A stretch of DNA of 64,000 nt, taken from contig OX336355.1 of NCBI GenBank assembly GCA_946902875.1, positions 18,633,347-18,697,346 of the forward strand, in the 5' to 3' direction. Position numbers and translations under genes: made by a program. The DNA is from Nematopogon swammerdamellus. Its lineage: Eukaryota > Arthropoda > Insecta > Lepidoptera > Adelidae. Below the pieces are notes generated by a model that was given only the letters and a program-made list of their open reading frames with translations, was not told the origin of the DNA and made no database searches. This document shows, piece by piece, positions 1-9,850 of this stretch (positions within the stretch are counted from its first letter, which is position 1; the number at the start of each line of letters is the position of its first letter).

Positions 1-33
1 TTTAGTTAACATTTACCAACGTCATAGACGTCA

Positions 34-102
34 TAGAGGATTCGAACCGCGGACCTCTCGCATGAGAAGCCGATGCCCAAACCACACAGCCACCCGCCGC
101 TT
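34..102 (-). mobile_element. SINE-A tRNA-like head, fragment
   Basis: On the minus strand this is the tRNA-derived head of the SINE-A family. The B box (GGTTCGAATCC type) lies at about 38-48 and the A box (TGGCNNAGTGG type) near 80-92, with the CAT-containing loop between them. The body of the SINE is missing, so only the 5' head survives at the window edge. The GGCCGAGTGG type A box resembles serine/leucine tRNAs, but the acceptor stem does not pair, so this is not a functional tRNA. Confidence 0.7.
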
Positions 103-492
103 GAGAGAGTCACTATTCTGCCGCCCTTTAGCACAACATATTGCCCTAATACCCTAGTCTGACCCCAGTAGAAATGCACGGGAAAGATGCTGCGATACTA
201 TTAATTTTTAAGCCTTCCTTAAATGGCGGATTGGTATTGAAATTCAGAGGGGTAACGCGGCGAGCGTGCTGGGTACACTTGGCGTCGGCAGAGACGGGAC
301 TTCGGCGGACTTTTGAGAAATTTATTTTTTCTAGGTTTCCTGAATGTTAATTTTAGAATAGTTTTAGTTTTAGTGTATTCGTGTATAGTTGTATTTTGTA
401 TTACTGTTATGTGTTTTTTCTCATTCATTTTTAAATACCGAACGCACACGGCTTGTCAAAAATATGGCCAGCAAAATACTGCTGCGGTTTTT

Positions 493-533
493 CCATGGAG
501 TTGGGGAAGATTAAATCTTCCCCAACTCCATGG
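493..533. repeat. 41-bp perfect palindrome
   Basis: Two 20-base arms starting CCATGGAGTTGGGG are exact reverse complements around one central A. It could be a miniature hairpin element or a recombination product. No target duplication or longer terminal repeat is visible. Confidence 0.85.
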
Positions 534-711
534 GTTTTTCATAATCATTTGGCATATCCAAATTTGCGTTGCGGTGTACAGTAGCAGGCTAGCCTTTATG
601 GGGAAAAGTGGTTTCAGGTTATGTTTAATTTTGCGCGCGCGGTAACTCTTTCAATTGGCTGTCACTCAAACAAAGCAGCTGATATAACGGTTTTTTAGTT
701 TGTCCAAATTG

Positions 712-862
712 AGTTCTTTGCATCCCCTACCAATGTTAACCCTGCGATATTTTTTGTCGGTTGTTCTTCGTGGGTGCAATCGAACCGGATAGAACAAATT
801 GTGACAAGTTCGAGTGCAGTCTATCTGATCTGTGAATAAATAATACAATACAATAAATAGTT
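712..862 (+). mobile_element. LINE 3' end with (AATAC)n tail, fragment
   Basis: The segment contains the block GAACCGGATAGAACAAATTG and ends in ATACAATACAATAAA. The same block occurs at 10965-11160 (plus) and at 39368-39700 (minus, followed by five-base TTGTA repeats). I read these as 3' ends of one LINE family whose tail is a pentanucleotide repeat. No coding part remains here. Confidence 0.5.
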
Positions 863-869
863 CTTTGTA

Positions 870-1316
870 TTTTATTCTCTTTTCTGGAAACATTTTTAAC
901 ATAATTATTTCTATTTCGGACTTATATGATAACGTTTTTAAAATCTAAGAAAAATAATGTTCACCGTGGCCGTCAATTTGAAAAATTCATGGGAACCGTG
1001 AATCTTGTTTTTAGCATAGTTAAATCTTAAATTGCAATGAAAACCCAGGAGCTGCACCATGTTCGTGTCGGTCAAATCGTTTTCTCTCTAGCTAATGAAC
1101 AAGGTAATTAGTTACACATGCGCCGGCGCGGGGAAGACGAGCGGTTTCCCAGCTAAGCCAAGAGATCAGGCTTCGATACCCGCGCGCACGGAACATAGCG
1201 TGCCGGCGGCCGGCCCGGCTCTTAGAGATGAGTTCTGAGGTGTTGGAAGTGCTAGTTGAACACTTTTTTCTAAATTATCCGGTATTTATTTTTATAGAAA
1301 GCGCGACATGTCGAAC
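870..1316. other. no gene seen; mixed AT/GC stretch
   Basis: Mostly AT-rich sequence with a GC-rich patch at about 1118-1215 (many CpG). No long reading frame, repeat match or RNA fold was recognised. Confidence 0.4.
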
Positions 1317-1353
1317 AGAGTCACCCATAAGGTGTGTAACGACGCCCATGGAC
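1317..1353 (-). mobile_element. jockey-type LINE 3' UTR scrap
   Basis: On the minus strand this reads GTCCATGGGCGTCG followed by a CCTTATGGGTG block, which matches the 3' untranslated block seen after the jockey-type pseudogene at 39190-39250 and at 28960-29030. Confidence 0.5.
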
Positions 1354-1396
1354 AATTAATTTTATTGCAGTTTTAGGTAGTACATTTTTATATAAA

Positions 1397-1452
1397 ATTT
1401 GTGACGAACTCAATTGTACCGCTGCAGCGGTACAATTGAGTTCGTCACAAAT
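1397..1452. repeat. 56-bp perfect palindrome
   Basis: Two 28-base arms (ATTTGTGACGAACTCAATTG... to ...CCGCTG) are exact reverse complements with no spacer; the centre is CGCTGCAGCG. Perfect symmetry suggests recent origin or gene conversion between arms. It can extrude as a cruciform. No reading frame or target duplication is apparent. Confidence 0.9.
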
Positions 1453-2270
1453 GATCCAGCCACGGCAAGGGACTAATAGTTGACCATGTTCTAACTTAAG
1501 CAATAATATAGTACACTCAAAATAATAAATACAGTTTTGTGCATATGAAATAACAATTAAAACTAGAACAAATTAAAATAACACATTAAAATAACTACCA
1601 TCAATAGAATTGTCAAATTACTTAGTCAAACCATTTAAAAAAGAAATAGGTACATTTAAATAGTTAAGTACACTAATCTGTTGAGCCGCTCCCTAGTTAC
1701 ATACATACGAAGAAACGAAGGCAGAACTTTTTGAATTTGTGACATTTTTCCATACGGAACCCTTAAAATTAACTGACCAGCCACCGCCAAATCTAGCTGA
1801 TTTAATTCATTAGTAAAGTGAAATTAAAAGTCTTGCGTGTCGCGCCCCCCGGCGGCAATCGGTGGCGCGACGCGGCGCCGGGGCAACTTCCGGTGGTCGC
1901 TTATCGCGAATGGATGAATGAGATTGCACGTGGTAATCTGTTGCATGTATGTACTGCTAACCGGGGTACGTACTGTAGATAGACTTTTTACCGCATTTTA
2001 TGTTTTATTATTACTTTTACTGGTTAATATACCAATTAATATAAATTTTACATCATAATATTAATTGTGTATACATAATATGATCGTAATATGAATGTAT
2101 ATATTATTTATTGACTTAAAAGTTATTTATTTTTGTTGTTCTATCAGTCATTCAATAACATTAAAATTATTAAATAAACTAATAATTACTAACTATCAAA
2201 TAAAATTTACCTACAAATATAACTAATTAAAAAACTATAACTAAAAACTAACTTATAAATTATAAATTTC
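1453..2270. other. AT-rich, no gene seen
   Basis: Very AT-rich sequence with a short GC-rich patch near 1845-1890. Nothing beyond low-complexity TA-rich runs was recognised. Confidence 0.4.
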
Positions 2271-2271
2271 C

Positions 2272-2486
2272 TCAAGGGGCGTTGTCCCCGGGATGCTTCC
2301 CAAGATGGCGGCCGCGTTGCCCCACTGTATCCCCACTCGCCAGACTAACTCGTTGCCGGAGATACGAGAGGCAACACGGGTTTCCAGTTGCGGTCACCAT
2401 CCTGGAACCCACCTCAAGGACGAAAGCGTTGGCCTCCTCCGACCACGTCCCAAATGTCTCGACGGCGAAGGCCACGAACCAGTAGT
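2272..2486 (-). pseudogene. LINE reverse-transcriptase ORF, C-terminal fragment
   Basis: The minus-strand frame reads FVAFAVETFGTWSEEA, then a LEVGSRMVTATG block and SYLRQRVSLA. This matches the tail typical of a group of insect non-LTR retrotransposon ORFs (VAVETxGxWGxxA...LGxRI...TGxxRxxxxLxQRISLAxQRGN) as I remember it. A related fragment on the minus strand lies at 12405-12561, and a further C-terminal piece (AYLSQRISLAIQRANA) at 57719-57815. No catalytic RT motif is present, so this is a dead 3' remnant. Confidence 0.65.
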
Positions 2487-2668
2487 TGCATCTAATATCT
2501 TCTTATTTTTTATTCTTCCTACTGGCCCATTGCAGTGGGCTAGCATAATGTCCCATCGTGAAGGGGAGCTTTAGAAAGAGACTACAACCGATTTGTCTCT
2601 TTAGCTCGATGTTCATTCATTACTTAGTACCAGGTACTGAGTATCTACGGTTGTACACAGGAGAGCTT

Positions 2669-2778
2669 TTTTTAGGTATCCGGACACTTTGGCTACATCA
2701 CCTATTACACTACCAGTGATGTCAGCCCATAACACCTCAACATCGTGCCGGCCACACTGAACTGGATGGACCACAGAA
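2669..2778 (-). mobile_element. SINE-B 3' fragment
   Basis: A poly-T run is followed by the diagnostic tail of SINE-B read backwards: TTTGGCTACATCACC, GTGATGTCAGCCCATAACACC and GTGCCGGCCACACTGAACTGG. The copy is diverged and truncated, lacking the core and head. Confidence 0.75.
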
Positions 2779-2960
2779 CAACGATCGGGCCTGGCCCCGC
2801 CCGCGAGGGCGCCGGACCGGGCTTTTTTGCTCTGTGGGATGGACAAGCCAGAATTATTTCGCATAGCCGCTTCCTAGATCTAATACCTAGCCATAACTAT
2901 TTCCCGAAAGATGGAATATGCGGCCAGACCTCTGATTTGGGAATAGGCCCGTTGGTTTAA

Positions 2961-3388
2961 GCGGCGGGTGGCCGAGTGGTTTGGGCATCGGCCTCTCATG
3001 CGAGAGGTCCGAGGATCAAATCCGGTTGGCGTGTACTAATGAGTTTTTCTGACGAAAAAAATTACGTGCGTACCTGCTGCTTCACCCAAGAACATTACTT
3101 CACCATTCGGAACCGGTGTAAAACTGTAGATCCCTTCCCTTGCCCCTTACTAGGTGGTAGGCTCAAATTGTAGCCGACTGGGTTGGTACCACCGTACTGG
3201 ATGTAAGATGGCCGCATAGCAACCTCGGTAGTGTTCTCGTCTTGTCCAGTATAACCAGCAATCCAGGGAAGTCTCCGGTATGGCACCTAACTTCTCAGAG
3301 GTGATATTGGCTGGTCGGAGCATGCGCTTTGGCCCCTCCGACACAGTCACCCATACCGGATTACATAAAAAAAAAAAACAAAAAAAAA
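2961..3388 (+). mobile_element. SINE-A, full-length copy
   Basis: A tRNA-like head starts GCGGCGGGTGGCCGAGTGG (A box) and carries a B-box-like GGATCAAATCC at about 3012-3022. A linker (TGACGAAAAAAATTACG) leads to the core TACTAGGTGGTAGG...GGTTGGTACCACC, then a family-specific body (GATGTAAGATGGCCGCATAGC) and a 3' end CACCCATACCGGATTACAT with an A-rich tail. About 430 bp. The order matches a tRNA-derived SINE with a conserved central domain, like HaSE1 as I recall it. Other copies lie at 15308-15719 and, reversed, 51768-52175. It encodes no protein and would need a LINE partner. Confidence 0.85.
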
Positions 3389-3639
3389 TCCCAATTCGTT
3401 TGGGCGTGACGGATTTCGTGTGAACCCCCATAGTCACCCACCGGTGGTGCCCCGATGCATGTCATATCGTGCATTCTTATTATCAGCAGACATGCAGGCC
3501 AGATTATTGCAGTTTTCGCACCCGACGACGTTCACTTGGCTATCTGAGGCGGAACAATTTTTTTATGGAAGCTTTCTAAATTACATCAACTTTGTGTAAT
3601 TACGAGCAGGTAAACTACACATTTCATTTATGAAGCACA

Positions 3640-3672
3640 CATTTTTTTCCGCGGCTTCGCTCGCGGCAGTAT
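3640..3672 (-). mobile_element. element H terminus, scrap
   Basis: CCGCGGCTTCGCTCGCGG is the reverse of the GCGAGCGAAGCCGCGG terminus of family H seen in full at 61515-61853. Only the end is recognisable. Confidence 0.45.
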
Positions 3673-3724
3673 CGGTATAATATTGGATTTGATTTAAACG
3701 CAAATATTATGATAATAATCCCGA

Positions 3725-3915
3725 CGTCCCATTTCCACCTCCGCACCACGCGCACTGGGTAGGCAATGCATCCCTATACGCTGGTCTTATCGCCGATGCG
3801 TATCAATCGGTTCTGCAGATCTTTCCTCTACAAAACCGGTAAACTCTGGAACGCTCTCCATGCTCATATATGTCCACCGAGCATACCTACGGGAGTGGCA
3901 ACCGTCGAGCGCTAA
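3725..3915 (+). pseudogene. jockey-type LINE RT ORF, C-terminal fragment
   Basis: The plus frame reads FHLRTTRTG, MHPYTL, then RFCRSFLYKTGKLWNAL, matching the better copy at 38902-39240 (HPYTLDTPRMRTDRFCRSFL). This is the C-terminal tail past the RT domain of a jockey-like non-LTR retrotransposon. It has indels and stops at an ICPPS-type sequence near 3885. Confidence 0.65.
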
Positions 3916-3959
3916 TATATAGGAAAATTAGCCGCGTGTTAGAGCATTTGCACTAACAT

Positions 3960-4432
3960 ATAGCGCTGCTGCGGGATCGACCGTCAGTGCGCTCGCGACT
4001 TGGGAACGAAGAACACGTATATGTGCACTACGCAAAATGGCGATTTGTGCAGTTTGTGCGTGTCGAAAGAGCTCAAGATCATCAGGAATGACAAAAGATG
4101 GCGTAACCTTTCATAATTAGGTCATTTTAATGATAATACAATGCTTAAAGCGTGTAAAATACAAAAATTCCGCGAGTTAGGAGCACGACTGCGCGCCATA
4201 CCGGGCGCGTACACATGATAGGCAAATTTGACAGACTGGAAAGAAATTTGAAATCAATTATTGTATATGGGTGTTGTTAGTTTTTTATGGCAATGACATG
4301 GATGAATTCAATTTATAATATGTATTGTTATTATTTCTTTAATATTACGTTTTCTATTTTTTATAATTATAAAACAAATATACCTATACAAAACTAATAT
4401 ATTGTATATTATGTATTATTATAATAAGTATT
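3960..4432. other. no gene seen
   Basis: Mixed sequence becoming strongly AT-rich towards the foldback element. No long frame or recognised repeat. Confidence 0.4.
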
Positions 4433-4575
4433 ATTATTATCAGTGATAGTAATAGGTAGGACTTATTTACCTAAACTTGGAGGAACAGAGTAAAAAATTG
4501 GAGACTTCCTTACGACAATATTTTTTTCCGGTTTAATAATATTCATGGTGTTATAATTTCGCGATTTAAAAAAAG

Positions 4576-6143
4576 TGGCCGCCATTTTGAACTTTTTAGT
4601 AACTGGACAGATTGCTTTCAAAATCGACATCTGGGTGTCAGTGTGGACTCTGAATACGAATCTGTAGTCAAATTTAAAAAAAGTAGCCGCCATTTTGAAC
4701 TTTTTAGTTACTGGACCGATTGCTTTCAAAATCGATATCTGGGTGTCTATGCAGGCTCTGAATACGAATCCGTTGTCAAAATTTAAAAAAGTGACCGCCA
4801 TTTTGAACTTTTTAGTTACTGGACCGATTACTTTCAAAATCGATATCTGGGTGTCTGTGTGGGCTCTGAATACGAATCTGTAGTCAAAATAAAAAAAAAG
4901 TGGCCGCCATTTTGAACTTTTTAGTTACTGGACCGATTGCTTTCAAAATCGATATCTTGGTGTATGTGTGGGCTCTGAATACGAATCTGTAGTAAAAATT
5001 AAAAAAAGTGGCCGCCATTTTGAACTTTTTAGTTACTGAACCGATTGCTTTCAAAATCGATATCTGGGTGTCTGTGTGGGCTCTGAATACGAATCTGTAA
5101 TCAAAATTAAAAAAAGTGGCCGCCATTTTGAACTTTTTAGTTACTGGACCGATTGCTTTCAAAATCGATATCTGGGTGTATGTGTGGGCTCTGAATACGA
5201 ATCTGTAGTAAAAATTAAAAAAAGTGGCCGCCATTTTGAACTTTTTAGTTACTGAACCGATTGCTTTCAAAATCGATATCTGGGTGTCTGTGTGGGCTCT
5301 GAATACGAATCTGTAGTCAAAATAAAAAAAAAGTGGCCGCCATTTTGAACTTTTTAGTTACTGGACCGATTGCTTTCAAAATCGATATCTGGGTGTATGT
5401 GTGGGCTCTGAATACGAATCTGTAGTAAAAATTAAAAAAAGTGGCCACCTTTTTGAACTTTTTAGTTACTGAACCGATTGCTTTCAAAATCGATATCTGG
5501 GTGTCTGTGTGGGCTCTGAATACGAATCTGTAATCAAAATTAAAAAAAGTGGCCGCCATTTTGAACTTTTTAGTTACTGGACCGATTGCTTTCAAAATCG
5601 ATATCTGGGTGTATGTGTGGGCTCTGAATACGAATCTGTAGTAAAAATTAAAAAAAGTGGCCGCCATTTTGAACTTTTTAGTTACTGAACCGATTGCTTT
5701 CAAAATCGATATCTGGGTGTCTGTGTGGGCTCTGAATACGAATCTGTAATCAAAATAAAAAAAAAGTGGCCGCCATTTTGAACTTTTTAGTTACTGGACC
5801 GATTGCTTTCAAAATCGATATCTGGGTGTATGTGGGGGCTCTGAATACGAATCTGTAGTAAAAATTTAAAAGAAGTGGCCGCCATTTTGAACTTTTTAGT
5901 TACTGGACCGATTGCTTTCAAAATCGATATCTGGGTGTATGTGGGGGCTCTGAATACGAATCTGTAGTAAAAATTTAAAAGAAGTGGCCGCCATTTTGAA
6001 CTTTTTAGTTACTGGACCGATTGCTTTCAAAATCGATATCTGGGTGTCTGTGTGGGCTCTGAATACTAATCTGTAGTCAAAATTTAAAAAAAAAAGCCGC
6101 CATTTTGAACTTTTTAGTTACTGGACCGATTGCTTTCAAAATC
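4576..6143 (+). repeat. 108-bp tandem array, left arm of foldback
   Basis: About 14-15 units each carry GGCCGCCATTTTGAAC, GTTACTGGACCGATTGC, AAAATCGATATCTGGGTG and GGCTCTGAATACGAATC. Units alternate between variants (GGACC/GAACC, GTCTGTG/GTATGTG, GTAGTC/GTAGTA/GTAATC), giving a higher-order repeat of four units (about 433 bp) seen twice at 4884-5750. The unit is divisible by three, so 36-residue repeat frames stay open by arithmetic, not by coding selection. Confidence 0.9.
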
Positions 6144-7099
6144 AATTCGTATTCAGAGCCCACACATACACCCAGATATCGATTTTGAAAGCAATCGGTC
6201 CAGTAACTAAAAAGTTCAAAATGGCGGCCACTTTTTTTAAATTTTTACAACGGATTCGTATTCAGAGCCCACACAGACACCCAGATATCGATTTTGAAAG
6301 CAATCGGTCTAGTAACTAAAAAGTTCAAAATGGCGGCCACTTTTTTTAAATGTTTACTACAGATTCGTATTCAGAGCCCACACATACACCCAGATATCGA
6401 TTTTGAAAGCAATCGGTCCAGTAACTAAAAAGTTCAAAATGGCGGCCACTTTTTTTAAATTTTGACAACGGATTCGTATTCAGAGCCCACACATACACCC
6501 AGATATCGATTTTGAAAGCAATCGGTCCAGTAACTAAAAAGTTCAAAATGGCGGCCACTTTTTTTAAATGTTTACTACAGATTCGTATTCAGAGCCCACA
6601 CATACACCCAGATATCGATTTTGAAAGCAATCGGTCCAGTAACTAAAAAGTTCAAAATGGCGGTCACTTTTTAAATTTTGACAACGGATTCGTATTCAGA
6701 GCCTACATAGACACCCAGATATCGATTTTGAAAGAAATCGGTCCAGTAACTAAAAAGTTCAAAATGGCGGCCACTTCTTTTTTATTTTGACTACAGATTC
6801 GTATTCTGAGTCCACACAGACGCCTAGATATCGATTTTGAAAGCAATTGGTCCAGTAACTAAAAAGTTCAAAATGGCGGCTACTTTTTTTTAATTTTGAC
6901 TATAGATTCGTATCCAGAGTCCACACAGACGCCCATATATCGATTTTGAAAGAAATCGGTCCAGTAACTAAAAAGTTCAAAATGGCGGCCACTTTTTAAA
7001 ATGTTTACTACAGATTCGTATTCAGAGCCCACACTGACACCCAGATATCGATTTTGAAAGCAATCGGTCCAGTAACTAAAAAGTTCAAAATGGTGGCCA
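6144..7099 (-). repeat. 108-bp tandem array, right arm of foldback
   Basis: About nine units of the same 108-bp repeat in reverse orientation. They are somewhat more diverged (ACTATAGATTCG, GACGCCCATATATCG) towards 6780-6960 and shorter in total than the left array, so the arms are unequal. Confidence 0.9.
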
Positions 7100-7242
7100 C
7101 TTTTTTCAAATCGCGAAATTAAAACGCCATGAATATTATTAAACCGGAAAAAAATATTGTATTAAGGAAGTCTCCAATCTTTTACTCTGTTCCTCGAAAT
7201 TTAGGTAAATAAGCCCTACTTATTCCTATCACTGATTATTAG

Positions 7243-7694
7243 TACAACTATTTAAAAATTATTAATACAACAGTCTTGTTTAATTTTTCAATATTTTTTT
7301 GGATTCAAACAATAATATACGTTCAGTAAAAACTATTTGAAATAGTATTACAAATAACAATTTCAAAATTCACAAATATACCTCACCATCATTGTCCGTC
7401 AGACTGGCATTCGTAGTGATCCCGTCAAGTTGCCGTCAAGCAAGGCTTCTGATTGGTCGGACGGTCGGCTCTTACTACCAGATACCCGAGCCAAGCCAGC
7501 GATAACAAACCTGTCGCTCGCCTTGCTCACTCTGTCTCTCTCCATATCGCGGGGCGCGATATGGGTAACGGAGATAGACAAGTCACGTCATAAAAGATTA
7601 AATTGCGATTTCGATTTTCGTAGTAGTAGGGATTTTTGGCTAGCCGTGCTCCGATACAAACGCAGTAGCGTTGCGTCTCCCGTAGGTATTCTCC
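7243..7694. other. no gene seen
   Basis: AT-rich to 7390, then mixed sequence with overlapping short frames on both strands around a CGCGGGGCGCG patch (7549-7560). No domain recognised. Confidence 0.35.
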
Positions 7695-7862
7695 TTGTAT
7701 ATGTCCCCCCAAGTACAGTCTCGGATCCTTCAAGAGCGGCGTGAATGGGCACCTGTCAGGCCGGCAAGGCATTCACAACCCCCGCATCCGACCGAATGTC
7801 CATGGGCGCCGTTAGACGCCTTATGAGTGCATCGGCACAATACGTCGCGCTTAAAAAAAAAT
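7695..7862 (+). pseudogene. jockey-type LINE 3' end with A-rich tail
   Basis: The segment reads CCCCCCAAGTACAGTCTCGG (end of the ORF, PPKYSL..SFK) followed by the 3' block GGCACCTGTCAGGCCGGC, CGAATGTCCATGGGCGCC and a run of A. The same order occurs after the long copy at 38545-39335 and in copies at 14575, 28908 and 44700. Confidence 0.65.
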
Positions 7863-8010
7863 AAACGATCGCTTCTCTTATATATTATCTCTCTCTCTCT
7901 CTCCCTCGTCCATACTATACTTTCTTTGATACTGCTCAGCCCTAAGGCTGTTTAGTTTGGCGCGATTGTATAGAGCCTATAGTGAGCGCCAAGAACTACT
8001 CTTTCCGTTG

Positions 8011-8245
8011 ATACCGTGCATAAGGGCGACAGGCTAGCCACCTCTCACCTCAGCACGGTCCTTCCACCGAGTCGTGCAACAGGTGGGTCTTCGGGCCTTA
8101 CTTGCTGCTTGATAGTTGTATTGTCCTAATACTTTGCTAAATGTGGTGGTCGTCGGTGTTGTGCTGTAATTTACAAGAGTACTTGCAGCACCACACCGAT
8201 TACTCTTCTTACCCCGCTTGCCGGGATACAGCTTGTAGTATGCAC
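8011..8245 (+). mobile_element. SINE-C, 5'-truncated
   Basis: Diagnostic blocks GCGACAGGCTAGCCACCTCTC, GGCCTTACTTGCTGCTTGATAG and GTACTTGCAGCACCACACC appear in family order. The GTAC head is missing and the TATG tail is decayed. Confidence 0.75.
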
Positions 8246-9214
8246 TATGTATATTCGACTATATAAAATATTTTGACGCGCCTTGCCACGCCGCCGCTCG
8301 CCGCATCCGCTGTAGGCAATGCCGCGCCATCCTTTCAAAACCCTTCAGAACCCTCAGTCCTTAATGCAGTGGCTACTCAGAAATTAGCACCGTCGTGTGA
8401 CAACTGACGGCTTTTGTCTCAAGGCGTCGACCCCCCCAGTAACGAAGCACTAATCTGCTTAATTGGCGTCACTGTGTGAACGGAAACCCTGGGAGATCTG
8501 ATGCTGCGGAGACAAGTTGTATCGGGGAATCGCTTCCGTGGTTGGGAGCTAGAAAAATGGTTCTGGGGAATTGACTAAGTGAGTGATATGTATAATCAGT
8601 TTATTGCTTGGTGAGTTTTACGTTTAATCATTAAGACCAGATGGAAGTTAACTTTCTCCCAATCGTCTTTCGGCATTTATGTTTTCTAGTCTCATAAACC
8701 TTATTTTTCCATTTTTCTGATATGGTTATTTCTTTATATAGTGAACTTGGGGCACCAGTTATTGTTCTTTTAATTTTCACTTTTTGTTCCTATCACTACA
8801 GCATTTGCCTGAACTATTCTAGAACACCAGTAGAAAATCAAAGTATAAAAGATGTTTCAAGCTTTTATTGACAGATGGTGGAAAATATCTCAAAATACAA
8901 AACTCTCGCCTCTCGGCCGAGACTCCGCACAAATTCCACCGTTTTCTGTTTTTAGAAGGTTTTCCAAAATTCTAAATATTTTTTTAATTTAGGCGGAGAT
9001 GGATGAAATTTTTTTTATTTAATAGGTGTTAATTTTAGTTTTAGTTTTTTTTTTCATTGTTATTGTGATTTTCTAATAAGTGAATTTGTACATTGTAATA
9101 TTAAATAAAATTAATTGAAATTAATGATTTAATTGTACTGATGGCCATTAGTAATCAGTACAATAGATAGCAATACTTTACTGCTCCAAATACATTTTAC
9201 ATATACAAGCATAT
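8246..9214. other. no gene seen
   Basis: Mixed then AT-rich sequence. A GC-rich piece at 8280-8310 and T-rich runs after 8960 are the only features. No reading frame worth naming. Confidence 0.35.
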
Positions 9215-9424
9215 AACCTGGTTATTTAAAGAAAGTGATTGAAAATGGCAGCGTTTTAAAAAAGCTGAGCAGTGGGCATGCGAATTATTATTTTTGCATA
9301 GTATATTTTTTATTTGCAAATTTTTGTCATGGAACAATTGCTTTCTTTAGACGGCAATACTGTGTGAGCGAGAGGCAAATAGGAGCGCCGCCATTTTCAA
9401 TCTCTTTCTTTAAATAACCAGGTT
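9215..9424. mobile_element. 210-bp MITE with 35-bp terminal inverted repeats
   Basis: The left end AACCTGGTTATTTAAAG is matched by the right end CTTTAAATAACCAGGTT; the inverted repeats extend about 35 bp to AAAATGGC with one mismatch. No coding content. The flanks do not show a convincing target duplication, so the superfamily is unknown. Confidence 0.7.
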
Positions 9425-9439
9425 GTAATGTAATTTTTA

Positions 9440-9520
9440 CATGAGGCGTCTCTGAGAAATCTCTGTTTACAGATATTCTTCCAGTCAACCTTTTGGATGT
9501 TTGAGAGACGCATGATCTAG
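9440..9520 (-). mobile_element. LINE 3' UTR scrap
   Basis: The reverse strand carries CTCAAACATCCAAAAGGTTG, a block also found at 42586-42720 and 61960-62105, where it leads into AATAAAG and a (TCTA)n tail. Only part of the 3' region is present. Confidence 0.45.
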
Positions 9521-9589
9521 TGAAATATAATAGCCAGAGAGAGTCAGTGGACATAAACAAATTATATATTATCAATTTAATATTTAAGA

Positions 9590-9743
9590 GCCTCGACGAC
9601 CACCTTGAGAGGCTCTCGCTGAGTGGTTGGGTCAAGGGCCTGATCCAGAAGGCAGCCCTGCTCGACACTGCACGCATCGCCCGAAAGTTTCTCTCCTGGG
9701 GCCCGATCATCGGTAGCCTGGGTTCGAGAGTGTTCTGGAATTG
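9590..9743 (+). pseudogene. possible LINE ORF C-terminus
   Basis: A frame ends LERLSLSGWVKGLIQKAALL, then a DTARIARKFLS block and a stop at 9742. The block resembles C-terminal ends I have seen on lepidopteran retroelement ORFs, but I cannot name the family. Base composition is more GC-rich than its surroundings. Confidence 0.3.
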
Positions 9744-9850
9744 AGAAAATACAAAAATTGAGAAGAAGAATATGATACACAAATACATAATCGTGTCGGG
9801 GTTTCCATTGATCGTGTCGGCTTCACTGAACCTTTAAGTCGGGCTTTTAA

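Larger units (their letters stand above)
4441..7234. mobile_element. 2.8-kb foldback element with hAT-like ends
   Basis: The element starts CAGTGATAG and ends with the reverse complement CTATCACTG. The outer 135 bp (4441-4575) match 7100-7234 in inverted orientation at roughly 90 percent by eye. Inside lie two arrays of the same 108-bp repeat in opposite orientation: about 14.5 units at 4576-6143 and about 9 at 6144-7099, meeting at a sharp axis near 6141. Flanking 8-mers are ATTATTAT (4433-4440) and ATTATTAG (7235-7242), 7 of 8 identical, fitting the 8-bp duplication and CA(G)..TG ends of hAT transposons, although the left flank is TAT-rich. The layout resembles Foldback/Galileo elements of Drosophila (long inverted repeats built of subrepeats). 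It has no transposase frame, so it is non-autonomous. Confidence 0.85.

Noticed and set aside
2961..3035. tRNA gene
   Set aside because: A and B boxes are present, but arms do not pair properly and the sequence continues into a SINE body repeated elsewhere.
4463..5703. 124- to 128-residue repetitive frames on the foldback array
   Set aside because: They are a by-product of a 108-bp period divisible by three and lie in transposon subrepeats.
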